Shown here one piece after another: positions 1 to 6,256 of a stretch of DNA of 7,457 nt (the stretch's first letter is position 1; each line of letters begins with the position of its first letter). The stretch spans positions 1-7,457 of the forward strand of contig JAKSVJ010000057.1 in the NCBI GenBank assembly GCA_024408015.1, written 5' to 3'. Below the pieces are notes generated by a model, which was not told the DNA's origin, made no database searches, and worked only from the letters and a program-made list of their open reading frames with translations. Source of the DNA: Clostridia bacterium. Lineage in GTDB: Bacteria > Bacillota > Clostridia > Oscillospirales > CAG-272. Made by a program: the position numbers and the translations under genes.

Positions 1-104
1 TGTGATTTTTCTTCTTAATCGAGTTTAATTTCTCCTACAATTATTTTACACTATGCTTATTATTTGGCAGCTATAGACGAAATATTTTTAAACAAACATA
101 AAAA

Positions 105-125
105 TGCACACGATTCGATTGTGCA
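105..125. repeat. Small inverted repeat in the upstream non-coding region
   Basis: TGCACA (105-110) and TGTGCA (120-125) are perfect 6-base inverted arms around a 9-base centre, and a further TGCACA lies at 129-134. The site is about 75 bases upstream of the xpt -35 box. Read on the minus strand it is followed by five Ts, but no minus-strand gene precedes it, so a terminator role has no client. It could be an operator or chance. The rest of 1-201 is AT-rich, with no open frame, RNA gene or convincing divergent promoter that I can see. Confidence 0.3.
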
Positions 126-201
126 ACATGCACAAAATGTAGCTTGATTTTTTGTTGATAAATACTTCATTTGAAAAAAATTAACAATTTATTATTTATT
201 A

Positions 202-230
202 TTGATTTTGTAACATAAATTTAATATAAT
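202..230 (+). promoter_or_regulatory. Sigma-A-type promoter of the riboswitch/xpt transcript
   Basis: TTGATT (202-207, 4 of 6 matches to TTGACA) and a perfect TATAAT (225-230) are separated by exactly 17 bases. Transcription would start near 237, just before the aptamer begins at 243. The position relative to the riboswitch makes this a strong call. Confidence 0.85.
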
Positions 231-242
231 GTGATTACTAAT

Positions 243-305
243 TCAGTATAGGTTCGGATATAATGGCCCGAATGTTTCTACCGCACGCCAAGATGCGACT
301 ACTGA
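243..305 (+). promoter_or_regulatory. Purine (guanine-class) riboswitch aptamer
   Basis: A three-way junction in the leader of xpt. P1 is TCAGTA (243-248) with TACTGA (300-305). P2 is about 252-257 with 268-273, and P3 is 282-285 with 294-297. J2/3 carries the invariant GTTTCTACC (274-282), and J3/1 reads GACTA (297-301). Mapped to B. subtilis xpt numbering, U22, U47, C50, U51 and A52 are kept and position 74 is C (base 299). That selects guanine rather than adenine, which would need U. The loop-loop contact GG (265-266) with CC (288-289) is possible. Divergent points are an L2 one base longer than usual, a P3 of only four pairs, an L3 reading CGCCAAGA, and a G where J1/2 usually has A. The ligand is inferred from the core bases and from the downstream gene. 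Confidence 0.92.
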
Positions 306-335
306 CACTTATTTGTTATATTTGTTTAGTGGTAG
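299..335 (+). promoter_or_regulatory. Candidate antiterminator of the riboswitch expression platform
   Basis: CTAC (299-302) and CACT (306-309) can pair with AGTGGTAG (328-335), leaving TGA (303-305) bulged. This pairing uses up the 3' strand of aptamer helix P1 and the first three bases of the terminator stem, so aptamer plus terminator and the antiterminator exclude each other. A second option pairs TCTACC (277-282) with GGTAGA (331-336). Both predict transcription ON without guanine. Confidence 0.6.
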
Positions 336-365
336 ACATTCGTATTTTTCCGAGTGTCTATTTTT
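333..365 (+). terminator. Riboswitch-controlled intrinsic terminator before xpt
   Basis: TAGACATTCG (333-342) pairs over ten positions with CGAGTGTCTA (351-360), with one G-T wobble and an 8-base loop, followed at once by five Ts (361-365). It lies between the aptamer and the xpt start and overlaps the antiterminator at 333-335. This is the usual arrangement of an OFF switch that ends transcription when ligand is bound. Confidence 0.88.
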
Positions 366-385
366 GTTTATATGGTGGTGTTTCT

Positions 386-958
386 ATGAAAGCAATGGAA
401 GAGAAAATATTGTCTGATGGTAAGATCCTCCCAGGTCAAATTCTTAAAGTTGGTGGCTTTTTAAATCAGCAAACTGACATTAAGTTCATGGTTGAAGCTG
501 CAAAAGAAGTTGCTCGCTTGTACGAGGGCACAAAGATTACTAAGGTGCTTACAATCGAAGCTTCCGGTATTTCTTTTTCAACATTGGTTGCTGAGCAGTT
601 GGGCGTAGACTTGGTTGTTATTAAAAAGCATGCTTCAGCTAATATTTCAGGCGATGTTTATACTGCAGAGATTTATTCATATACACACAAAAACTCATAT
701 GTAGCAACAGTTTCTAAAGATTACATCAACGAAGGTGACAAAATCTTGTTCTGTGATGATTTTCTTGCATGTGGCAATGCTATAAAGGGTGTTCAGAAGA
801 TACTAACAACTGCAGGAGCAGAACTAGTTGGTTGTGCTATTGCAATAGAGAAGGGCTTCCAGCACGGTGGTGATACTCTTAGAAGCGAAGGCATAAGAGT
901 TGAATCCTTGGCTATTGTTGAAAGCATGACAGATGACGCTATCGTTTTCAGAAAATAG
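386..958 (+). CDS. xpt: Xanthine phosphoribosyltransferase Xpt
   Basis: This cytoplasmic purine-salvage enzyme joins xanthine (and less well guanine) to PRPP, giving XMP and pyrophosphate. The 190-residue product has the usual family length. The N-terminus (DGKILPGQILKVGGFLNQQ, residues 11-29) matches the Xpt pattern. TIEASG (57-61 region), KHAS (81-84) and YTAEIYSYT (92-100) follow as in the family. The PRPP-binding loop is FCDDFLACGNA (122-132), with Cys where B. subtilis Xpt has Asn. The ATG at 386 is chosen because the frame only resembles Xpt from there. The in-frame ATG at 263 lies inside the aptamer and would add 41 unrelated residues. The ribosome site is weak (GGTGGTG, 374-380). No terminator is visible in the 77 bases before the next gene, so co-transcription with the transporter is likely. 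Confidence 0.95.
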   Translation: MKAMEEKILSDGKILPGQILKVGGFLNQQTDIKFMVEAAKEVARLYEGTKITKVLTIEASGISFSTLVAEQLGVDLVVIKKHASANISGDVYTAEIYSYTHKNSYVATVSKDYINEGDKILFCDDFLACGNAIKGVQKILTTAGAELVGCAIAIEKGFQHGGDTLRSEGIRVESLAIVESMTDDAIVFRK

Positions 959-1035
959 ATAACGACTAGCAATTGATTTGAGAAAATAAAATAAAAAATA
1001 AAAATACAATTAATTTCAATTTGGAGGAACAAGCA

Positions 1036-2310
1036 ATGAAAAAAATTCTTGCTCTTGTTTTAGCCCTCGCAATGGTCCTCGCAATGGGCGTTATGATGGC
1101 TTCATGTGGTTCTTCAACATCTGATGATGAAGACGTAATCAAATCACCACTTCCTGAAATCGAACTCGTTAAAGATTTCGACGTTAAAGACGATTTCAAA
1201 ATTGGTATTATCACACTTCACGATGAAAAATCAACATACGACCTTAACTTCATCGAATCAGTTAAGAGAGCTGCTAAAGCTGCTGGTCTTAAAGATGAAC
1301 AGGTTATCATCAAATCAAACATTGATGAAAGCTCAGCTTGTGAAGAAGCTGCTCTTGACCTTGTAGATAAGGGTTGTAAACTCATTTTCGCTGATAGCTT
1401 TGGTCACGAATCATTCCTTATGGAAGCTGCTAAGAAGCATCCAGAAGTACAGTTCTGCCATGCTACAGGTACACACGCTCATACAAGTGGTTTGTCAAAC
1501 TTCCACAACGCTTTCGCTTCAATCTACGAAGGTAGATACGTAGCAGGTGTTGCTGCTGGTATGAAACTCAAAGAAATGATTGATGCTGGTACAATCACAG
1601 CCGATAAAGCTGTTGTTGGTTACGTAGGCGCTTTCACATATGCTGAAGTTATCTCAGGTTATACATCATTCTATCTTGGTGTTAAATCAATCGTTCCAAC
1701 AGCTACAATGAAAGTTCAGTTCACAGGTTCTTGGTACGATGAAACAGCTGAAAAGAACGCTGCTCAGGCTCTTATGTCAATGGGTTGTGTATTAATTTCT
1801 CAACACGCTGACTCACTCGGCGCTCCATCAGCTTGTGAAGATGCTGGTGTTCCAAACGTTTCATACAACGGTTCTACAATTGAAGCTGGTCCTAATACAT
1901 TTATCATCTCTTCAAAGATTGACTGGGCTCCATACTTCCTCTACATCATGAAATGCGTAAATACAGGCGCAGCTATTGATACAGACTGGACAGGTAACAT
2001 GTCAACAGGTTCTGTATGCTTGTCAGAAATCAACGCTAAAGTTGCTGCTGCTGGCACAGCTGAAAAACTTGCTGATGTTATCAGCGCTCTCAAAGCTGGT
2101 ACACTTCACGTATTTGATACAGCTACATTCACAGTTGGTGGCGAACACCTCTCATCTTATCTCGCAGACGTAGATGATTTCGGTGACTACACACCTGAAA
2201 CAGAAGTTATCACAAATGGTTACTTCGATGAATCAGCTACAGGCAAACGTTCAGCTCCTTACTTCGACCTTAGAATCGATGGAATTGAACTCGTTAACGA
2301 AAAATACTAA
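1036..2310 (+). CDS. nupN: BMP-family purine nucleoside-binding lipoprotein of an ABC transporter
   Basis: This is the substrate-capturing part of a nucleoside importer, anchored to the outer face of the membrane. The 424-residue product begins with a lipoprotein signal peptide: Lys-Lys, a hydrophobic core, then MASC with the lipidated Cys at 24. An acidic linker follows, then the BMP/Med/PnrA fold: FKIGIITLHD (54-63), CKLIFADSFGHE (114-125), YEGRYVAGVAAG (164-175), VGYVGAF (194-200), SWYDETAEK (232-240) and LISQHADSLGAPSA (253-266). It is longer than many members (about 350 residues), with extra sequence at the C-terminal end. The ATG at 1036 is preferred over the in-frame TTG at 1021, because GGAGGA (1023-1028) sits 7 bases upstream and the signal peptide starts there. 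Phe, Tyr and Asn codons favour C-ending forms more than in the following genes, as expected for an abundant binding protein. Ligand (guanosine or other nucleosides) is inferred from family and context. The symbol is by analogy with B. subtilis nupNOPQ. Confidence 0.9.
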   Translation: MKKILALVLALAMVLAMGVMMASCGSSTSDDEDVIKSPLPEIELVKDFDVKDDFKIGIITLHDEKSTYDLNFIESVKRAAKAAGLKDEQVIIKSNIDESSACEEAALDLVDKGCKLIFADSFGHESFLMEAAKKHPEVQFCHATGTHAHTSGLSNFHNAFASIYEGRYVAGVAAGMKLKEMIDAGTITADKAVVGYVGAFTYAEVISGYTSFYLGVKSIVPTATMKVQFTGSWYDETAEKNAAQALMSMGCVLISQHADSLGAPSACEDAGVPNVSYNGSTIEAGPNTFIISSKIDWAPYFLYIMKCVNTGAAIDTDWTGNMSTGSVCLSEINAKVAAAGTAEKLADVISALKAGTLHVFDTATFTVGGEHLSSYLADVDDFGDYTPETEVITNGYFDESATGKRSAPYFDLRIDGIELVNEKY

Positions 2311-2323
2311 TTCAATAAATTAA

Positions 2324-2365
2324 GAGATAGGCGGAGTTCCTAAACTCCGCCTTCTCAACTTTTTT
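2324..2365 (+). terminator. Intra-cluster hairpin terminator/attenuator after the lipoprotein gene
   Basis: GGCGGAGTT (2330-2338) pairs perfectly with AACTCCGCC (2343-2351) around the loop CCTA. Flanking GAGA (2324-2327) and TCTC (2353-2356) can lengthen the stem across a small internal loop. Six Ts (2360-2365) follow three bases later. It begins 14 bases after the lipoprotein stop codon. It probably ends or thins transcription and protects the 3' end of the upstream message, giving more binding protein than ATPase and permease. Confidence 0.75.
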
Positions 2366-2390
2366 GCAAACTTATTAAAACGATTATAAT
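2364..2390 (+). promoter_or_regulatory. Candidate internal promoter ahead of the ATPase gene
   Basis: A perfect TATAAT lies at 2385-2390, 20 bases before the ATPase start. The best -35 match is TTGCAA (2364-2369) with a short 15-base spacer; TTTGCA (2363-2368) gives 16. It overlaps the end of the hairpin terminator's T run. The -10 box is good and the -35 box only fair. In such AT-rich DNA a chance match is possible. Confidence 0.45.
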
Positions 2391-2410
2391 ATTCACTTAG
2401 AAGGTGTTTT

Positions 2411-4123
2411 ATGACAAATAACGTAAAACTTGAATTAAAAGGTATTTCTAAAACCTTTGGGTCCATAAAAGCGAATACAAAAGTAGATTTAAAGCTACAC
2501 GAGGGAGAAATCCTAGCCATCCTCGGCGAAAATGGCTCAGGTAAGACAACATTGATGAATATGATTGCGGGTATTTATTTCCCAGACGAAGGTCAGATTT
2601 TCATCGATGGAAAAGAAGTTACTATTCACTCTCCAAAAGACGCATACAATTATAAGATTGGTATGATACATCAGCACTTTAAGTTGGTTGATGTTTTTTC
2701 TGCAAGTGAAAACATTGTACTGGGTGTTGAGACTAAAGCTAAATATGATATTAACGAAGTAAATGATGCCGTAGCAGCTATTGCAGAGCGTTATGGTTTT
2801 ATTATAGATCCTAAGAAAAAAGTTCATGAGATGTCTGTATCTGAAAAGCAGACGGTTGAAATCATCAAGGTATTGTACCGTGGTGCAGATATTTTGATTT
2901 TGGATGAGCCAACTGCAGTACTTACACCTCAAGAAATCGATAAACTCTTCTCAGTTCTTCGTAAGATGAAAGAAGACGGAAAGAGTATTATCATTATTAC
3001 TCATAAACTAAATGAAGTTAAAGCGATTTCAGATAATGTAACTGTTCTTCTTAAAGGTAAGTATGTTGATACAGTGAAGACTGCTGATTCTACTGAAAGC
3101 CAACTTACTGAACTCATGGTAGGTAAGAAAGTTACATTGAACATTGATCGTACTGAGCCAAACAATCCGACTGATAGATTAGTTGTGGATAATCTATGCT
3201 CAACAAATGAAGAGGGTATTGCTACTCTTGACCATATTTCTTTCACGGCACGTTCTGGTGAGATTCTTGGCATTGCAGGCATTGCAGGAAGTGGTCAGAA
3301 GGAATTACTTGAGGCTATTGCAGGCTTGCAAAAGATCGATGCAGGTACAGTATTATTCAATAATCCTAAAAAGGATAAACCAGTTACATATATTCACAAG
3401 TCATATAAGAAAGTATGTCAATTAGCTAGTGAAGGCAAGTTCCATTACGAAGACGGAACCAAAGTTGACTTTACAGGAATGAAGAAAAAAGACATCGTAG
3501 CTCTCGTTAATGATGGCAAAGTTTTGTTTAATGAAGATGAAGTTATTGATCTTCGTGATAAAACTCCACTTGAAATTCGCGAACTTGGTGTAAGACTCTC
3601 ATTCGTTCCAGAAGATCGTCTAGGAATGGGCCTTGTCGGTTCAATGGATATTACAAACAATATGATGTTGCGTAGTTACCGTAAAGGCAAATCATTCTTA
3701 TTGAATCGTAAGAACCCAGAAGCTCTTGCTGAAGAAATTGTTCATGATCTTGAAGTTGTGACCCCAAGCATAAAAACTCCAGTAAGACGTCTTTCTGGTG
3801 GTAATATTCAAAAAGTATTGGTTGGACGTGAAATATCATATGCACCAAAAGTATTTATGGCTGCATATCCAGTTCGTGGACTTGATATCAACTCTTCTTA
3901 TATGATATATAACCTTCTCAACAAGCAAAAAGAAAGTGGAGCCGCTATTTTATTTGTTGGTGAAGATTTAGACGTATTACTTGAATTGTCTGACCGTATT
4001 CTTGTAATAAATGCCGGTAAAGTTACTGGTATAGTAGATGCGAGAACGACAACTAAAGAAGAAGTTGGACTACTTATGACAAAACATGAAGGAATTAATG
4101 AAACAAAGGAGGTTCAAGCATGA
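2411..4123 (+). CDS. nupO: Fused two-domain ABC ATPase of the nucleoside importer
   Basis: This cytoplasmic protein (570 residues) powers nucleoside import for the two permeases downstream. Domain 1 has Walker A GENGSGKTT (39-47), a Q-loop at Gln88, signature MSVSEKQ (141-147), Walker B ILILDEP (161-167) and the switch His198. Domain 2 (from about 257) has a degenerate P-loop GIAGSGQKE (290-298) without Lys-Thr, a good signature LSGGNIQK (461-468), and Walker B VFMAAYPVRGLD (481-492) without the catalytic Glu, as is usual in this sugar/nucleoside group. GED (517-519) stands where the switch His would be. Domain 1's signature has Ser144 where relatives have Gly (LSVGEQQ). About 60 residues (317-380) are inserted in domain 2. 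The start has AAGGTG (2401-2406) upstream, and the last four bases overlap the next gene. Automated labels such as sugar or heme ATPase are common for this family; the BMP neighbour argues for nucleosides. Confidence 0.92.
   Translation: MTNNVKLELKGISKTFGSIKANTKVDLKLHEGEILAILGENGSGKTTLMNMIAGIYFPDEGQIFIDGKEVTIHSPKDAYNYKIGMIHQHFKLVDVFSASENIVLGVETKAKYDINEVNDAVAAIAERYGFIIDPKKKVHEMSVSEKQTVEIIKVLYRGADILILDEPTAVLTPQEIDKLFSVLRKMKEDGKSIIIITHKLNEVKAISDNVTVLLKGKYVDTVKTADSTESQLTELMVGKKVTLNIDRTEPNNPTDRLVVDNLCSTNEEGIATLDHISFTARSGEILGIAGIAGSGQKELLEAIAGLQKIDAGTVLFNNPKKDKPVTYIHKSYKKVCQLASEGKFHYEDGTKVDFTGMKKKDIVALVNDGKVLFNEDEVIDLRDKTPLEIRELGVRLSFVPEDRLGMGLVGSMDITNNMMLRSYRKGKSFLLNRKNPEALAEEIVHDLEVVTPSIKTPVRRLSGGNIQKVLVGREISYAPKVFMAAYPVRGLDINSSYMIYNLLNKQKESGAAILFVGEDLDVLLELSDRILVINAGKVTGIVDARTTTKEEVGLLMTKHEGINETKEVQA
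4106..4112 (+). promoter_or_regulatory. Consensus Shine-Dalgarno site inside the ATPase gene end
   Basis: A full AAGGAGG lies within the last codons of the ATPase gene, 7 bases before the ATG at 4120. It fixes the permease start at the ATGA overlap (stop TGA 4121-4123) and suggests coupled translation of the two genes. Confidence 0.85.
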
Positions 4124-5208
4124 AAAAAGAAAAAATGAATGAGCCAAAAGAACCATTGTTTCACGTATTGAAACGCGCTAATGTTCCTGCATGGCAAACA
4201 TGGGTAATAAGATTATCTGCTATAGTAGTTTCAATTCTTATTTGTTCTTTATTGGCATTTCTAATTATTGGAGCTTCTCCATTAAAGTTTTTGGGTGCAT
4301 TGTTTGATGGCACGTTTGGAACATCACTTCGTATTTGGAAACTTTTAAAGGGAACAGCTATCTTGGCTGGCATATCATTGGCTTTAGTTCCAGCATTCCG
4401 TATGCATTTCTGGAATACAGGTGCTGAAGGACAAGTTCTTATAGGTATGCTTGCTGCAGTAGCTTGTATTATGGCATTCCGTGACACAATCCCTAACGGA
4501 CTATTAGTAGTTATTATGCTTATCGCTTCAGTTTTAGCTGGAATGTTGTGGGGCTTTATCCCAGCATTCTTTAAAGCGAACTGGAATACAAATGAGACGT
4601 TGTTTACTTTGATGTTGAACTATGTTGCCACATATCTAGTAAAGTACTTCCTTATCAAGTGGACGCCAAATGGTTCAAGTACAATTGGACGTTTGAAGTA
4701 TGGTATGTTACCTACAATACTAAATGACTATTTGTTGGTTATTTTGGTGATTATAGTAATGGTTGCTATCATGCATGTGTATCTTAACTATAGCAAACAT
4801 GGATATGAAATATCAGTTGTTGGCGGTAGCGTTAACACAGCAAGATACATTGGTATTAATGTTAAAAAAGTTATTATTCGTACAATGTGCGTTTCTGGTG
4901 CTATATGTGGTATCGTAGGATTCCTTATTGTGTCTGGTCTTGACCACTCAATTACTGCAGAAAGTGTTGGTGGACAAGGATTTACAGCTATCATGGTAGC
5001 TTGGATGGCAAACTTTAATCCAATTCTATTGTTGTTCTCATCATTCCTTGTAGCATTCCTTAACCAAGGCTCAGGAGAAATACAAACTGTATTCAATGTT
5101 AGTGACGCTTTCCCAAGCATTGTAATTGGTATTGTATTGTTCTTTGTAATTGGTTGTGAATTCTTTATCAACTATCGAATTGTATTTAGAAAAAAGGAGG
5201 ATAAATAA
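4120..5208 (+). CDS. nupP: Nucleoside ABC transporter permease, first subunit (NupP type)
   Basis: This integral membrane half of the importer channel (362 residues, BPD_transp_2 superfamily) follows a short cytoplasmic N-terminus rich in Lys and Glu. About nine hydrophobic segments are visible, near 30-52, 76-92, 104-120, 126-147, 162-179, 203-223, 253-273, 287-313 and 330-350. Family marks are FWNTGAEGQVLIG (97-109), WGFIPAFFKANWNTNETLFTLMLNY (144-168) and the cytoplasmic coupling-loop region VVGGSVNTARYIGIN (233-247), which would contact the ATPase. It overlaps the ATPase gene by four bases and lies two bases from the second permease, so the three are tightly coupled. The two permeases are expected to work as a heterodimer. 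Substrate is inferred from context. Confidence 0.92.
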   Translation: MKKEKMNEPKEPLFHVLKRANVPAWQTWVIRLSAIVVSILICSLLAFLIIGASPLKFLGALFDGTFGTSLRIWKLLKGTAILAGISLALVPAFRMHFWNTGAEGQVLIGMLAAVACIMAFRDTIPNGLLVVIMLIASVLAGMLWGFIPAFFKANWNTNETLFTLMLNYVATYLVKYFLIKWTPNGSSTIGRLKYGMLPTILNDYLLVILVIIVMVAIMHVYLNYSKHGYEISVVGGSVNTARYIGINVKKVIIRTMCVSGAICGIVGFLIVSGLDHSITAESVGGQGFTAIMVAWMANFNPILLLFSSFLVAFLNQGSGEIQTVFNVSDAFPSIVIGIVLFFVIGCEFFINYRIVFRKKEDK

Positions 5209-5210
5209 GC

Positions 5211-6155
5211 ATGGAAGTTTTATACTACATTCTTAATGCATTCTCCCTTGGTGTAACTTTCCTTTATGGTTGTACTGGTGAGATTATCACAGAAAAATCA
5301 GGACACTTAAACCTCGGTATCCCTGGTATTATGTGTATTGGATCAGCTACTGGTTGCGCAGCACTTCAAATGATGTATAAGAAGGGAATACCTGACTTTT
5401 TGGTAGTTATTATCTCAATAATTGCAGCTTTTATCGGCGGAGCAATTATGGGTGCAATCTACTCATTCATTACAGTAACTTTGAAATCAAATCAAAACGT
5501 AACAGGTCTTGTTATGACAATTTTTGGTGTTGGTTTGACAAACTACATAATGCATGATCTTACAGGTGTGCGTTATCTTTATGCTAAAAAATTCTTCCGT
5601 TTCCCATTTGCTGAAAGCAAAACATCATTACAGTACTGTGGTGTTATGGTGTTCTTGGCAATAATTATTGCTATTATAGCATCGTATATCTTAACTAAGA
5701 CTAGAATTGGACTTAATCTTCGTTCAGTTGGTGAAAACCCAGCTACAGCAGATGCTGCTGGCATTAACGTATCAAAATATCGTTATTTAGCGACAATAAT
5801 TGGTTCTGGTATCGCAGCACTTGGTGGATTGTTCTATGTAATGGACTATTCAGGAACACAAGAGGCTTATCTTTCAATCGAAGCTATGGGATGGTTGTCC
5901 GTAGCACTCGTTATATTCTCAACATGGAAACCAATTGTTGGTATTCTTGGTTCTTTCATATTTGGTGTAACTATGATTGCAGGTTCATTCTTGCCAATCA
6001 TCTTTAGCTGGTTAACAATGGCATCAACACCATTCCTAAAGATGTTGCCTTACGTTATCACAATTATTGTCTTGATAATAACAAGTATACGTAATAAGAG
6101 AGAAAATCAACCACCAGAAAAATTAGGCATTAACTACTTTAGAGAAGATCGTTAA
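5211..6155 (+). CDS. nupQ: Nucleoside ABC transporter permease, second subunit (NupQ type)
   Basis: This is the second membrane subunit (314 residues, BPD_transp_2 superfamily), partner of the preceding permease. Marks are TEKSGHLNLGIPGIMCIG (27-44), SNQNVTGLVMTIFGVGLTNY (93-112) and the coupling-loop motif GLNLRSVGENPATADAAGINV (167-187). Hydrophobic stretches lie near 5-20, 36-52, 63-90, 97-112, 142-161, 192-211, 225-239, 243-268 and 279-293. In the first motif Pro replaces the Glu of the more usual NIGxEG form. The start follows AAGGAGG (5194-5200), and only two bases separate it from the previous stop codon. It is the last gene of the cluster, with two terminators after it. Confidence 0.92.
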   Translation: MEVLYYILNAFSLGVTFLYGCTGEIITEKSGHLNLGIPGIMCIGSATGCAALQMMYKKGIPDFLVVIISIIAAFIGGAIMGAIYSFITVTLKSNQNVTGLVMTIFGVGLTNYIMHDLTGVRYLYAKKFFRFPFAESKTSLQYCGVMVFLAIIIAIIASYILTKTRIGLNLRSVGENPATADAAGINVSKYRYLATIIGSGIAALGGLFYVMDYSGTQEAYLSIEAMGWLSVALVIFSTWKPIVGILGSFIFGVTMIAGSFLPIIFSWLTMASTPFLKMLPYVITIIVLIITSIRNKRENQPPEKLGINYFREDR

Positions 6156-6164
6156 TCGTCTTAG

Positions 6165-6201
6165 AGAAACATGGGTTTTAAACAATCCATGTTTCTTTTT
6201 T
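6165..6201 (+). terminator. Intrinsic terminator closing the transporter cluster
   Basis: AGAAACATGG (6165-6174) pairs perfectly with CCATGTTTCT (6187-6196) around a 12-base loop, and a run of six Ts ends at 6201. It begins ten bases after the last permease stop codon. Confidence 0.92.
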
Positions 6202-6220
6202 GTAAATTTTAACAAAAATG

Positions 6221-6253
6221 AGCCTTTTGTTTGTAACAGCAAAGGGCTTTTTT
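6221..6253 (+). terminator. Second, tandem intrinsic terminator
   Basis: AGCCTTTTG (6221-6229) pairs with CAAAGGGCT (6240-6248) over nine positions with one G-T wobble, and six Ts end at 6253. It backs up the terminator just upstream and lies immediately before the next promoter. Confidence 0.85.
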
Positions 6254-6256
6254 CTC

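Noticed and set aside
1..60. Divergent minus-strand gene start suggested by an AGGAGA-like site near 31-36
   Set aside because: No start codon follows at a usable distance before the left edge, and no minus-strand promoter with a sensible spacer is visible.
105..125. Minus-strand Rho-independent terminator formed by the inverted repeat and T5
   Set aside because: The stem has only six pairs, and no minus-strand gene lies to the right for it to terminate.
243..305. Adenine or M. florum-type 2'-deoxyguanosine riboswitch
   Set aside because: Position 74 is C, which excludes the adenine class. J2/3 keeps the standard GTTTCTACC and U51, unlike the M. florum-type variant.
1021..1035. TTG start for the lipoprotein gene at 1021
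   Set aside because: It overlaps the Shine-Dalgarno site GGAGGA itself and would add MEEQA before a proper Met-Lys-Lys signal peptide.
793..1214. Minus-strand open frames overlapping xpt and the lipoprotein gene
   Set aside because: They run through two conserved genes and the A-rich leader; no protein family is recognisable.
2537..2932. Minus-strand 131-codon open frame
   Set aside because: It is antisense to the Walker motifs of the ATPase, with a Cys- and Asn-rich translation typical of a shadow frame.
4161..5171. Two long minus-strand open frames (4161-4487 and 4788-5171)
   Set aside because: They lie antisense to a clear permease gene, have no ribosome sites and encode no recognisable protein; they are shadows of the coding strand.
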